A stretch of DNA of 36,797 nt, from contig JAGBDD010000061.1 of assembly GCA_017937685.1 (NCBI GenBank), positions 1-36,797 of the forward strand, in the 5' to 3' direction. Under the pieces are notes generated by a model, which ran no database searches, was not told where the DNA came from, and worked only from the letters and a program-made list of their open reading frames with translations. Origin of the DNA: Thermoguttaceae bacterium (GTDB taxonomy: Bacteria > Planctomycetota > Planctomycetia > Pirellulales > Thermoguttaceae). The stretch's first letter is position 1; the number at the start of each line of letters is the position of its first letter. Below are positions 8,929 to 17,550 of the stretch, piece by piece. Position numbers and translations under genes: made by a program.

Positions 8929-9843
8929 TTAGCGACGAATCGCCGCGACAAAATTTTCGATTGGGGCGTTTTCGTCGAGTTCGGCGCGCGACTTCGAAAC
9001 GATCGGCTCGGCGGCGGGACGCGGCGGCGTTTGAGCGCGGCGTTCGTCGGCGAATTTAATCGCTTCGCGAACGACGGCGACTTGCTCGTCGATAAGGCGT
9101 TGCGCGGAAACAAGATCGCGCGATTCAAGCGCGATTTCGAGGAACGACGAGGCGCCGAGCGTCAGACGAAGAGCGTCGTCGTCTTCTCGCGCGAGTTTTT
9201 CGAGCAAAAGCCGCGCGATTTCGAAACGTTTCAACGCGTCGTCGCGTTCTTCTTCAAGGCGTCGCAACCGTTCGTCGCGAGGAGCCGTCGAGGAAGAAAC
9301 GGTCGGCGAAGCGAAATGATTGTCGTTGTAACCGTTGGAAATAGCGTCGGTTAACGACTGCGATTCAAAAAGACCGGACGTCGTCGCCGGGTCGGCGACG
9401 AGATCGACGCTGCGAACGCGAACGATTTTGTCGACGACTTGCGCGCCGTTTTCGAGCCGAACGACCGCTTCGACGTTGTGCGAAAACCCAAAATTTTCCG
9501 GCGCTTTCTCCGCGTCCCAAAGCATTTGCTCGGCCAACGGATGTTTCGGATTGAAATGAAAGTCGCCGTAAAGCCCGTTTTCTTGAAGCGTTACGTTCTT
9601 GATCGAACCGACGCGATCTTGGTACTTGCGCGACTCGTTCGGCGAACCGTCCGGATGATTGACGTTGACCTTGGCGTTTTCGTAAAGCGGCGCCGCGTCG
9701 CGAAGCGTTTCGAGCGGGTAAACTCTGTTGTTGCGGCTTTTAACGCCTAAAATCTTGACGCCGGAAACGACGCCGTTCTCTTTGTCGATTTTGCGTTGCG
9801 GCGACGCGAAATCAAAAAATTCCAACACGTTCTCGTTGTTCAT
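8929..9843 (-). CDS. Prohead protease with C-terminal scaffold-like region
   Basis: Matures the capsid by cleaving the scaffold and the capsid delta region. The N-terminal protease part (about residues 20-165) shows the herpesvirus/HK97 protease pattern: H63 in VNVNHPDG, S121 in FGFSHNVEA, and the closing strand VRSVDLVADPATTSGLF. Residues ~190-290 form a charged coiled coil (RDERLRRLEEERDDALKRFE) ending in a Pro/Ala-rich tail, as expected for a fused internal scaffold. The length of 304 aa suits such a fusion. The ATG start at 9843 has only a weak purine stretch upstream. It lies 50 bases after the portal gene and upstream of the capsid gene, the canonical order. Confidence 0.88.
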   Translation of the reverse strand: MNNENVLEFFDFASPQRKIDKENGVVSGVKILGVKSRNNRVYPLETLRDAAPLYENAKVNVNHPDGSPNESRKYQDRVGSIKNVTLQENGLYGDFHFNPKHPLAEQMLWDAEKAPENFGFSHNVEAVVRLENGAQVVDKIVRVRSVDLVADPATTSGLFESQSLTDAISNGYNDNHFASPTVSSSTAPRDERLRRLEEERDDALKRFEIARLLLEKLAREDDDALRLTLGASSFLEIALESRDLVSAQRLIDEQVAVVREAIKFADERRAQTPPRPAAEPIVSKSRAELDENAPIENFVAAIRR

Positions 9844-9893
9844 AACGCGCTTTCAATATTGAGGTTAATTTTATTGCAAAGGAAAGACGACTG

Positions 9894-11231
9894 TTAGTCG
9901 TCGCTTTTTTCGCCTTGCGTAAGTTCTTGACGTAATTGACGTTGTAACGCTCGTTCGCGGTTGGGGTCGAGACCGTAACGCATCGCCGCCGTTTGCGGGG
10001 AAATGACGCCGGCGTTCATCAAAATTTCGTCGGCTTGCGCTTCGCTGAGGCGGTCGCGCACCGCGAGCGACGGCGGAATCGCTTGAATCGAGACGCGGCG
10101 ACCGACGTCGTCCGGGAGCGCGCCGCGAAGAACGGCGTCCTCGACGACGCGCCAAACGATTTTCATATCTTCTTTAATGAGTTCGTGTTGCATTCGCTCG
10201 AAGTTGCGAACTGCGGGGCCCTCGGCGACGCTCGTCGAGGAGTAGTTGGCGTTGGAGGCGTCCGAACTTAACATAAATTCCGGAATCGTCAGGCGCGCGG
10301 CGATCGCTCGCAGTTCCGCTTGCAAAATTTGAACGTAACGGGTCGCGTCGATTCCGGCGATTGGAAATTCGTAGTCGACGCCGGCGGTCGCGTCGACGAT
10401 CGTGCCCGGTTGAAAACGTTCGCGCGGCGGCAAGTCGTGGTTGGATTGGTTTTTATCGCGAACGAAGCGACGAATGCTTTCCTGGGAGCCGTTGGCGTGT
10501 TTGCGAATCAGCGCGATCGACGACTGAATTTCGGCGACGACGCTCATATTGCGGAGTAATTTTTCGGCGCGTCGCAAGTTGTCGCGCACCGGATAAAGCA
10601 ATGGAACGCCGCGACTTACAGTCGAATCGACGTTCGCTTTGCGGTGTTGAATTTTCGACGCGTCGACAAAAACGTCGTCGATCCAGTAACCGAGAATTTT
10701 CTCGGCGTCGCGTTTTTCGGCGACGATTCCGCAACGCGTCGAGCGAGCGTTATGTCCTTGCGGCGTCTTGACTTGTTCCGGTTCGACGAAACGGACGACC
10801 GTCTTTCCGGCGTCGTCGCGGAAAAAGCGAAGAAAGACCTCGCCGTCGCGGTCGTAACGGCGTAAAATTTCTTGTTGACGCTTGAACCAATCGTTCGCGA
10901 CGATAAAATCGACGATAATATCTTGCGTTTTTTGAGCGAGTTCCGCGTCTTGGGCGTCGCGCGCCGTCGCTTGATATTTGTGCCCGAAACCGACGACGTA
11001 ATTAACGCGGTTTTCTAAAGCGTTGATAGCGAACGGGTTGTTTAAGCAAAGTTCGCGAGAGATTCGACGGGCGGCGGCGTTGAAAATCTCCGTGTCGGTC
11101 GACTCGCTCATCGAATACGATAACGCGCCGAAAGTAAACGGGTTAGGATCGTCGTAGGCGAAACGCGATTCCAACGTCGAAACGACGGCGTCGGCGGATA
11201 AAACGCCGTTGAAGGGCAAAGGACGGGACAT
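9894..11231 (-). CDS. Phage portal protein, lambda (GpB-like) family
   Basis: Forms the dodecameric DNA gate at the unique capsid vertex, to which TerL docks. At 445 aa it carries the lambda-type portal signatures: RVNYVVGFGHKYQA near residues 69-82, RRYDRDGEVFLRF, the clip/wing phrase IQHRKANVDSTVSRGVPLLY followed by RDNLRRAEKLLRN, and the late EFMLSSDASNANYSSTSVAEGP typical of this family. The ATG is preceded by AGGAG at 5 bases. It lies directly after terL (23-base gap) and before the protease gene, the standard order. It is slightly shorter than lambda GpB. No frameshift or missing section is seen, so the gene appears intact. Confidence 0.92.
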   Translation of the reverse strand: MSRPLPFNGVLSADAVVSTLESRFAYDDPNPFTFGALSYSMSESTDTEIFNAAARRISRELCLNNPFAINALENRVNYVVGFGHKYQATARDAQDAELAQKTQDIIVDFIVANDWFKRQQEILRRYDRDGEVFLRFFRDDAGKTVVRFVEPEQVKTPQGHNARSTRCGIVAEKRDAEKILGYWIDDVFVDASKIQHRKANVDSTVSRGVPLLYPVRDNLRRAEKLLRNMSVVAEIQSSIALIRKHANGSQESIRRFVRDKNQSNHDLPPRERFQPGTIVDATAGVDYEFPIAGIDATRYVQILQAELRAIAARLTIPEFMLSSDASNANYSSTSVAEGPAVRNFERMQHELIKEDMKIVWRVVEDAVLRGALPDDVGRRVSIQAIPPSLAVRDRLSEAQADEILMNAGVISPQTAAMRYGLDPNRERALQRQLRQELTQGEKSDD

Positions 11232-11254
11232 TGTAACTCCTGAAACGTTAACGT

Positions 11255-12832
11255 TTAAAAGAATTCGGTTCGATTCGCGCCGAAATCGCCGCGGCTAAAG
11301 GTTTCTTCGACGGACGTTTCCGTCAACGCCGTTAAAACGCGCAGCGCCATTTCGAGCGCGTCCGGGCCGTCGTCGTGGGCGCCGCAAGGGAACGCTTGAA
11401 GTTGCTCGAGCAGCAGCTCGTTTGACGGATTGTCGCGAAGAAAACGGAGTTTGCGTTTGGATAACGGCGCGCCTAAGCGGCGTATCCTAACGTTTTTGTT
11501 GAGGCGGTTTTCGATGGGGAAAATCGCCGCGTCGGGAACGCCGCGTTCGCGAAACGAGCGTTCCAGTTCGTCGCGCAGAAGCTCCTGAAATTGGTTCGTT
11601 TCGACCGCGAAAACGTCGGGGCGATAACGGCGCCAAATTTCGAACGCTTCGTCGACGAGTTCGGAAGTCGGAAAACGACCGAGCGTCGCGTCGATAAAAA
11701 TCGTACCGTCGGGGGCGAGCGCTGCGACGACGAACGCGGAATAGTCGCCGACCGAAGCGTCGCGGCCTTTGCTCGGGTCGAGCGCAAGCGCCGTTGCGAC
11801 AACGTCTTGCGGGAACGCGTCGGCCCAAACGTCGTCGAAGTATTCGTCCGGAAATTCGTTGTATTCGGTCGCGACCGGCGAGTTTTGCTTTTCGCGTAAA
11901 AAAACTTTTTCGCCGCTTTCGATTCGCATTTTCATTAGGTCGAGGAGCGATTCGTTTTCGGGCCAAAGAACCTCGGCGCCGGCGTTCATTTCGTCGAAAC
12001 GTTCGCGGTAAAACTCGTCGGCGCGGCGGTTTGCGTCGGCGTCGGACGAAAGATAAATCGCCTTCCATTCGTTCCAAAGGTCGACCGCGTTCGGAAAACG
12101 CAAAATCGCCGGGAAACTTTTGCCGATCCAAGCCGGATTTGAAAGAAGTTCCCAACCGATCGCCTCCGGGTGAAGCGCGGTCGCTAAGTTGACGACGTTA
12201 GTCTTGACGTCGCCGGCTTTTAGGAGCGCGCCGAAAAACCAGCGGCGAGAGCGTTCGCGACGCGTTTTCGAAACGATGTGGTCGTCGTTTTGCAGGTCGT
12301 CGCCGATAATTAGCGTCGGACGGCGTTGCCGTTCGCGACGTCCGCGCAACTTTTGACCGGTTCCGTAACACTCGATCGCGACGCCGGAGCTGAACGCAAT
12401 TCGATTGGAGCGCGCCGACCAACGCAACTTTTGCGGTTCGAGGTAATAGCGGCTAATGCGCGAGTTCTCTTCAAGTTCTTTAACAATATTGTTTAGATGG
12501 TTTTGCGCTTGCGAACGAACGTCGGAAACGAGCCAAATATACGACTCGCGACCTTCGAGCGCTTCGCGGAGCGGGTAAGCCAAGGCTCCAAGCGTCGATT
12601 TGGCGGCGCCGCGCGGCGCTAAAAAGTTCAACTTAAAACCGCGCCGCTCGGCGTTCGCTTCGACCGTTTCCGCAAACCAACGGTGCGCTTTCGAAACGGG
12701 AAGCGTAAAGTAATGCGGTAAAAAGAATTGCGCCCAATCGACAAGATTGGCGAAACGGCGCGTCAAAACGTCGTTTTCAGACGTCGAGCGCAACGTTTGG
12801 CGAGCGATTTGGACGAGTCGGCGCGTTTGCAT
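11255..12832 (-). CDS. Terminase large subunit (ATPase and nuclease)
   Basis: Packaging motor that pumps and cuts DNA into the prohead. N-terminal ATPase: Walker A APRGAAKST (72-80) and Walker B TLIIGDD (173-179). C-terminal RNase H-like nuclease: first acidic residue in ALDPSKGRDAS (D352), second in AVETNQF (E411), third in HDDGPDALEMAL (about residue 500). All catalytic acidic residues are present, so the protein should be functional. The length of 525 aa is normal. The ATG start has AAAGG upstream. It is flanked by the TerS-like and portal genes. The nuclease features suit a headful or cos packaging enzyme; the type cannot be told by eye. Confidence 0.95.
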   Translation of the reverse strand: MQTRRLVQIARQTLRSTSENDVLTRRFANLVDWAQFFLPHYFTLPVSKAHRWFAETVEANAERRGFKLNFLAPRGAAKSTLGALAYPLREALEGRESYIWLVSDVRSQAQNHLNNIVKELEENSRISRYYLEPQKLRWSARSNRIAFSSGVAIECYGTGQKLRGRRERQRRPTLIIGDDLQNDDHIVSKTRRERSRRWFFGALLKAGDVKTNVVNLATALHPEAIGWELLSNPAWIGKSFPAILRFPNAVDLWNEWKAIYLSSDADANRRADEFYRERFDEMNAGAEVLWPENESLLDLMKMRIESGEKVFLREKQNSPVATEYNEFPDEYFDDVWADAFPQDVVATALALDPSKGRDASVGDYSAFVVAALAPDGTIFIDATLGRFPTSELVDEAFEIWRRYRPDVFAVETNQFQELLRDELERSFRERGVPDAAIFPIENRLNKNVRIRRLGAPLSKRKLRFLRDNPSNELLLEQLQAFPCGAHDDGPDALEMALRVLTALTETSVEETFSRGDFGANRTEFF

Positions 12833-12884
12833 CGGCGGAAACCTTTGAAAGCGATTAAAGTTGTAAACGTTTGGAAATATTCGG

Positions 12885-13331
12885 TTAGCTTAACGTTTGT
12901 AGAAGCGCGTCCAATTTGGCTTCGAGTTTTTGACGTTCGGTTTCGTCGGCAAATTCGTTTGCGATCGTCGCGCGGAGGCGGGCGAAAAGCGTCTTGATTT
13001 CCTCGACGGAAATCGCGTCCGCTTTAACGCGCCCGTACCGATCCGGGCGAAGGCGCTCGAGCGACCAAGTCGCGGCGCGCCAATTTTTCGCGTCGAGAGC
13101 GGCAGTTTTAACTTGCTTTAAGAAAAAGACTTCCGCTTGCTCCTGCGCTTGCTTGAAATCGCGTTGGAAATCGGCGTCGTCGGCAAGAGCGTCGAGGATT
13201 TCTTGCGGTTCCCGTTTGAAGTAGCGCGCCGCCGTGTCGAGCGACGCGCCGAGCGCGACGACCGCGAGAAATCCGTTCTTGTCGGTCGCCGAAAGCGCTT
13301 TTTTTTTCGTTTTTCGTTTTGTCGTCGTCAT
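12885..13331 (-). CDS. Terminase small subunit-like protein
   Basis: Probable DNA-recognition partner of TerL. An N-terminal basic stretch (TTTKRKTKKKA) leads into a helix-turn-helix-like region (VALGASLDTAARYFKREPQEIL). A helical segment ends in WRAATWSLERLRPDRYGR, a phrase typical of small-terminase-like phage proteins. The C-terminus is a helical, oligomerisation-type tail. The length of 148 aa and the place directly before terL (52 bases) support the call. No strong Shine-Dalgarno sequence precedes the ATG. It could also be a general HTH protein, but the context makes TerS the best reading. Confidence 0.82.
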   Translation of the reverse strand: MTTTKRKTKKKALSATDKNGFLAVVALGASLDTAARYFKREPQEILDALADDADFQRDFKQAQEQAEVFFLKQVKTAALDAKNWRAATWSLERLRPDRYGRVKADAISVEEIKTLFARLRATIANEFADETERQKLEAKLDALLQTLS

Positions 13332-13372
13332 AAAGTTTTACGGCGTAAACGCCTTTTTTAAAAGTTTAACGT

Positions 13373-14464
13373 TTATTGTCGGTCGCGTCCGAGATATTCG
13401 AAGGAAACGACGGCGCGTCCTAAGGAGCCGGCGCGGCGCGAACCTTCGACTTTGCCGCGACCAAATTTCGACAAGGAAACGGCGCGCCAACAAGTCGAAC
13501 GTTTGCAGTGGTTTATAATCGACGGATGACTCGAAGTAATACTGAAGCGAAGCGAACGGTCGCGATAAAGGTCGCCGAGCGTTTCGAGAAACGCCGTTCC
13601 GATTCCTAACCCTTGATAATCCGGGAGAACGACAAGACGCGTTACCCGGCGTCGACCGACCGCGCCAAAAATCGGAAGCGTCGCGCAAAAGGCGACCGGC
13701 GTTTCGTCCCAAAACGCTAAGTAGCATTGCGCCGAGGGATGCAGCGAACCGCTTAAATAGTGATGCTTCGCAAAACGGGGCCAGTCTTTTTTATCGCCGC
13801 GCAGGATTTCGAGCTTAACGCGGGGGCGCCGAAGACGCCTCCTTGTCAGTTTTCCGGTCGCCATATCGAGAACCCAATCGGGCTCGAGCCAATCGACGAC
13901 GTCGTAATGACAGGAGAGCGCGACGAAACGTTTTTGAACGAAGTTTTTGCGGATTCCGTCGGCGACGGCGGCGGAGGCGGTTTTCGCGACCGTTCGGTCG
14001 ACGACGCTTGTAAACTCGTCGAAAACAACGAGTTCCGACGGCGAGTCGAGGAGCGCGCGAGCGAGTTCGCAACGGAATTTTTCGCCGTTGCTCAACGTCG
14101 CGAACGGTTGCGCCCAACTCGGCGGCGAAGCGAAACCGACCGTCGTCAGCATGCGGACGATCTCTTTCATCGGGCGTTCGCCGAAGTTGTCGATCGTCGC
14201 CTTGTCGGTCGCCCAATCGGCGCCTCGGAAGATTTCGGACGCGTAAATCGTTTGCGCGACGGAACTTTTGCCGCTTCCGGAGGGGCCGACGATTAGACCG
14301 ATTCGCCAATTTTCGTCGAGACTCGGCGGCGGTTCGAACGAAATAATTTTTTCCGTTTTGGTTTCGATCGGCGCGTCGAACATACCGGCGATCGCGCGCA
14401 CTCGGAACGAATCGTAAACCGGGGACGCGAGGCGAAGCGTTTGCGTTTGGGGAGATTTTTCCAA
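13373..14464 (-). CDS. ABC-type ATPase fused to a GNAT-like acyltransferase domain
   Basis: Two domains. Residues ~40-210 are a soluble ABC ATPase: Walker A GPSGSGKSS (60-68), signature LSNGEKFR (124-131), Walker B LVVFDE (145-150) and a switch histidine H186 (LSCHYDVVDWL). Residues ~218-355 look like a GNAT fold, with the acyl-CoA binding phrase VVLPDYQGLGIGT (278-290). There are no membrane segments, so it is not a transporter. The layout corresponds to what I recall as COG2401 (ABC ATPase fused to predicted acetyltransferase). The HHYLSG phrase at 234-239 recalls Mom-type acyltransferases of phage Mu, so a role in DNA base modification is an inference. A TTG start is used: AAAGGAAA lies 5 bases upstream and no nearer ATG preserves the domain. 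Confidence 0.85.
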   Translation of the reverse strand: MEKSPQTQTLRLASPVYDSFRVRAIAGMFDAPIETKTEKIISFEPPPSLDENWRIGLIVGPSGSGKSSVAQTIYASEIFRGADWATDKATIDNFGERPMKEIVRMLTTVGFASPPSWAQPFATLSNGEKFRCELARALLDSPSELVVFDEFTSVVDRTVAKTASAAVADGIRKNFVQKRFVALSCHYDVVDWLEPDWVLDMATGKLTRRRLRRPRVKLEILRGDKKDWPRFAKHHYLSGSLHPSAQCYLAFWDETPVAFCATLPIFGAVGRRRVTRLVVLPDYQGLGIGTAFLETLGDLYRDRSLRFSITSSHPSIINHCKRSTCWRAVSLSKFGRGKVEGSRRAGSLGRAVVSFEYLGRDRQ

Positions 14465-14509
14465 CGTCGTTTCCTTTCGAACGAGAAAAAAAGAGAAAAC
14501 GGAAAACTT

Positions 14510-15061
14510 TTAAAGGTTGACGACTCGGCACTTGCGACCGGAGCGCGTCAGCTCTTCGAAACACTCGCGTTGTTCCTCTTCGTCTTCGCACTCGACGATA
14601 ATTTGAAATAAATTGGGAATCGCGACCGGCGTGGGCTCTTGAAGCGATTCGTCGTCGCTCGGAAAGGCAACGTTAAACTCTTCGCCGATAAAGCGTTCGA
14701 GCGTTTCGTTTGTCGCTTCGAAGTCTTCGAGGAGGCGCGCGACCGCTTCGTCGTCGCGTTCGGCCATCGCGCCGATCGGATCGTGAACGAGCAACAACTC
14801 TTTGGCTTCACGTTCGTTAAGGTCGACGACAAGAACCGGAACCTCGGCGTCGGAAGAAACGTCGGCGCGCAGGTGCCCGTCGATTAGGGCGAGGGAACCG
14901 TCTTCCGTTTCGCGGGCAACGAGCGCGTCGGCGTAACCGATCGATTGCAGAACGCTCTTCATTAAGTCGCGTTGTCGCTTGGGATGGAGACGCCAATTAT
15001 CGGCGCAGGGGGTTAATTCGGACGCTTTGACGAAACGTAATTCTTTGACGCGGTTGCGCAT
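14510..15061 (-). CDS. ParB-like (ParB/sulfiredoxin fold) domain protein
   Basis: Residues ~8-90 form a ParB N-terminal-type nucleotide-binding domain, with VKASELTPCADNWRLHPKRQ at the start and the central motif LIDGHLRADV (59-68). The C-terminal part is acidic (DDEAVARLLEDFEATNETLERF) and ends in a small alpha-beta segment. At 183 aa it lacks the HTH and dimer domains of a chromosome-partition ParB, so it is a phage-type stand-alone member. Such proteins are CTP/ATP-dependent DNA clamps or nucleases. ATG start with AAGGAG 8 bases upstream. The 45-base gap to the ABC-GNAT gene suggests that the two act together. Confidence 0.85.
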   Translation of the reverse strand: MRNRVKELRFVKASELTPCADNWRLHPKRQRDLMKSVLQSIGYADALVARETEDGSLALIDGHLRADVSSDAEVPVLVVDLNEREAKELLLVHDPIGAMAERDDEAVARLLEDFEATNETLERFIGEEFNVAFPSDDESLQEPTPVAIPNLFQIIVECEDEEEQRECFEELTRSGRKCRVVNL

Positions 15062-15136
15062 CGCGGGAACTCCTTGCGAGTGGAAAATACTTTGAATAAA
15101 GACTTAGCGTCGTCGGGAAAACGCGGGCGGTTCGCG

Positions 15137-15397
15137 TTATTCGGCGAGCGAGCCTTCGAGTTTGTCGAGACGTTCGCTAACCTGACGTAAACGAAGGTCT
15201 TGCGAAGAGATTTGCTTCTCGGCGTCGTAAACTTTTTCAAACGCGCGCCCGGTCGCGGCGGCGATCGCGTCGATTTTTTGAGCGCCTTGCGCGGTTTGCT
15301 CCGCGATGGCCGCAAGTTTCGAGTGAACCGAGAAAAACCAAGGAGTTAGCGTCGAAACAATACCGAGCGCCAACCCGGTCGAAGCGTTCCATTCCAT
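15137..15397 (-). CDS. Small TM / coiled-coil protein (holin-like candidate)
   Basis: An 86-aa protein with one hydrophobic segment at about residues 7-24 (TGLALGIVSTLTPWFFSV). A long amphipathic coiled coil (about 26-86, ending RQVSERLDKLEGSLAE) follows. Topology is the reverse of XhlA-type proteins, which have the coiled coil first. It could be a holin, an antiholin or a membrane anchor for one of the two hydrolases upstream. ATG start at 15397 with AAAGGAA 7 bases upstream. It sits between the protease and the ParB-like gene. Confidence 0.78.
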   Translation of the reverse strand: MEWNASTGLALGIVSTLTPWFFSVHSKLAAIAEQTAQGAQKIDAIAAATGRAFEKVYDAEKQISSQDLRLRQVSERLDKLEGSLAE

Positions 15398-15481
15398 CGG
15401 CGATTCCTTTCTTTAAAACGGACGCGAGCGCGTTCGCAGTTGTGGTAAACGTTGTAAAAAAACGGTTTGTCGGCAAAGCGG

Positions 15482-16705
15482 TCAGCGGGTTTTGGTCGCG
15501 AAAAAACCGCAATAACCAAAAGCGAAAACGATCGTGAAAGCCAAGGCGGCGTTCCAAAAATCGCGAAATTTCGACGGCGGCGCGTCGTCGGTCGAAGCGT
15601 CGTTTTTGTCGTTGTTGCAAGTCGCCGGTATTCCGACGTTTAACGCTTCCGGTTTTTGGGGGACGGCTTCTGAGGGAAGGGACGGCGGCGCTTGTTCCGC
15701 GTCGGCTTGAATCGCGTCGGGCGCGAAGGTCGGCGAATAGTCGCAAAGCGTCTTAAGAACGCGACCGCAATAGGTTGCGTAAGCGTCGTCGCCGTCCGTT
15801 CCCCAAACGACGCCGACGATTTCGCCCGACGCGTTGTAAACGGGCCCGCCGGAATCGCCTTGCCGCGCCGGACCGTCGATTTTAAGCGTTTCGTAAGTCG
15901 CGTAACGGTCGGTTTTGACGTAACCTTTAACGACGCCGGCGAGTTCTTGCAACGTTTCGTTGGGTCCGAATCCGGCGCGCCAAACGGTTTCGCCTTGTCG
16001 CGGCCAAGACGCGGAAATCGTCAAGGCGGGAACGTCGCGAGAAGCGTCGACGCGAAGGAGCGCGACGTCGCATTCTTCGGACGCTAAAACGAGCGACGCG
16101 GCGAAGATACGTCCGTCGAGCGATTGCGCGGTAATTTGCCCGCGACCGTCCCGAAAGATGTGCGCGGCGGTCAAAACGTAACGCGTTCCGAGCGAATCGG
16201 CGACGAAGGCTCCGCTTCCTTTTTCGACGACGCGGCGCCGCGTCGGGCCCAACGTCGCGTCGGCGGCGGAATTTGTTTCTTCGTAAGCGTTGTAAACGCG
16301 AACGACGGAGCGAAGAACCCCGGCGGGCGCCGTCGCGACCGGCGGCGTCGGGGGCGTTAACGGGCAAGCGCCGTTGGGACAATTTGGCGAAAAGGCGTCG
16401 TCGAACGAAGGGGGAAACGTCGCGGTCGAATCGCCTAAAAAGAAACGGTCGAACGTTTGGGCGTTTAGCGAAGCGCCTAAGCGAGTTTCGACGCCTGTTT
16501 CTTGCAAACGGGAAGACAAGGCCGGCGGCGCGTTGCAACGGTTGCGCGGCAAGGCGTGGGAAAAACGTTGGTCGACGAAAGGCGCGTCGGCTCCGAGGGC
16601 GACGTCGCGGCTTGGAAGCGAACGCAAAAGAAGAGAGCGGGGGGCCGTCGCCGCGACGCCGAGCGCCAACGCTAAAAAAAGACGGTTGCGAACGATTCGA
16701 GTCAT
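15482..16705 (-). CDS. Membrane-anchored trypsin-like serine protease
   Basis: An S1/HtrA-type protease with the triad visible: H182 in LTAAHIF, D213 in CDVALLRVD and S285 in GDSGGPVYN. An N-terminal hydrophobic segment (about 9-20, after basic residues) acts as a signal peptide or anchor. A Pro/Ala-rich linker lies at 110-130. A second hydrophobic segment near the C-terminus (383-402) makes a tail anchor, so the catalytic domain should face the periplasm. No PDZ domain is seen. The ATG at 16705 was chosen because AAGGAAA precedes it and it gives a signal peptide; the frame is open far upstream only as a shadow of the neighbouring gene. A protease of this type is unusual in a head block; it may process envelope or virion proteins. 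Confidence 0.85.
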   Translation of the reverse strand: MTRIVRNRLFLALALGVAATAPRSLLLRSLPSRDVALGADAPFVDQRFSHALPRNRCNAPPALSSRLQETGVETRLGASLNAQTFDRFFLGDSTATFPPSFDDAFSPNCPNGACPLTPPTPPVATAPAGVLRSVVRVYNAYEETNSAADATLGPTRRRVVEKGSGAFVADSLGTRYVLTAAHIFRDGRGQITAQSLDGRIFAASLVLASEECDVALLRVDASRDVPALTISASWPRQGETVWRAGFGPNETLQELAGVVKGYVKTDRYATYETLKIDGPARQGDSGGPVYNASGEIVGVVWGTDGDDAYATYCGRVLKTLCDYSPTFAPDAIQADAEQAPPSLPSEAVPQKPEALNVGIPATCNNDKNDASTDDAPPSKFRDFWNAALAFTIVFAFGYCGFFATKTR

Positions 16706-16767
16706 ACGATTATTTCCTTGAAAATGGGCGCGGGTTCGGGGGAAATTCGCGAAAAGGTCGACGGGGC

Positions 16768-17529
16768 TTAGGATAAAGGCGCGAACGTAAACTGGTAACG
16801 ATAAAACGGACTCCGGGCCAAGTCGGCGGGCTCGACGAAACGGTCGTTTAAAAAGGGAACCGAGTCGACCCCGGCGTAGCGGTCGGCCAAGGCGCGCGCT
16901 TCGGCGCAGTGGAGCGACGCGCGGCGACGAAGTTCTCGGTCGAAACGCCAAATTTCGTCGAGGCGTTCGCGTTCGCAAGTCGGCGTTAATTCGGACGTTG
17001 CGTCGTGAAATGGCGGCGGTTCGCGGTGCGGCGAAACGTCGCCGTCGTTGAAATAATCGTCGAAACAAAGTAAGCGAATCCAAGGGAGCCGCGCGAGCGC
17101 CGCCGAGCAAACGCCGTTCCAACCGTATCGAGCCGAAACGGCGCGGCGGAGGAACGCGACGCATTTTTCCGGGCGATATTCGGGCCAACGTCCGTCCGGA
17201 TTCGGGCGGAAAACGTCGACTCGCCGTCGGTTGCGGCGCAAAAACGCGTCGAGCGGAACGGCGCGACCTCCGCCCGGACGCGTTTCGAGAACGAACCAAT
17301 CGACGCCCCAACGCGCGACCGTCGCGACGTGTCCGTGGAGTCCGCGTCCCAACCAAGGAACGAGACCGCCCGTTTGAACGAGAAAAAGGTCGGCGTCGCG
17401 CAGCCAATTTTGACCGAGACGCAACGTAACCTCGTTGCGTTTAATCGGTTGCGTCTCGTCGAACGGTTCGGCGAGCGAGGTGGACGAAAAAGCGGCGGCG
17501 ACGGAAGCGCGCGGAGGAAACGACGACAT
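16768..17529 (-). CDS. Permuted papain-like hydrolase (YiiX/NlpC-P60-like)
   Basis: A 253-aa protein whose pattern matches circularly permuted NlpC/P60 enzymes, in which His precedes Cys. DLFLVQTGGLVPWLGRGLHG leads into HVATVAR (H67), then FVLETRPGGGRAVPL (E82), and the late Cys lies in HCAEARALADRYAG (C208). The family contains amidases and peptidases that cut cell-wall peptides or lipids. No clear signal peptide is visible, so export would need help, for example from the TM/coiled-coil protein. The ATG at 17529 was preferred to a TTG six bases upstream because AAGGA is then 8 bases away. In this operon a cell-wall hydrolase (lysis or entry) is the most natural reading. Confidence 0.75.
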   Translation of the reverse strand: MSSFPPRASVAAAFSSTSLAEPFDETQPIKRNEVTLRLGQNWLRDADLFLVQTGGLVPWLGRGLHGHVATVARWGVDWFVLETRPGGGRAVPLDAFLRRNRRRVDVFRPNPDGRWPEYRPEKCVAFLRRAVSARYGWNGVCSAALARLPWIRLLCFDDYFNDGDVSPHREPPPFHDATSELTPTCERERLDEIWRFDRELRRRASLHCAEARALADRYAGVDSVPFLNDRFVEPADLARSPFYRYQFTFAPLS

Positions 17530-17550
17530 TGGCAATTCCTTGGGAAAACG

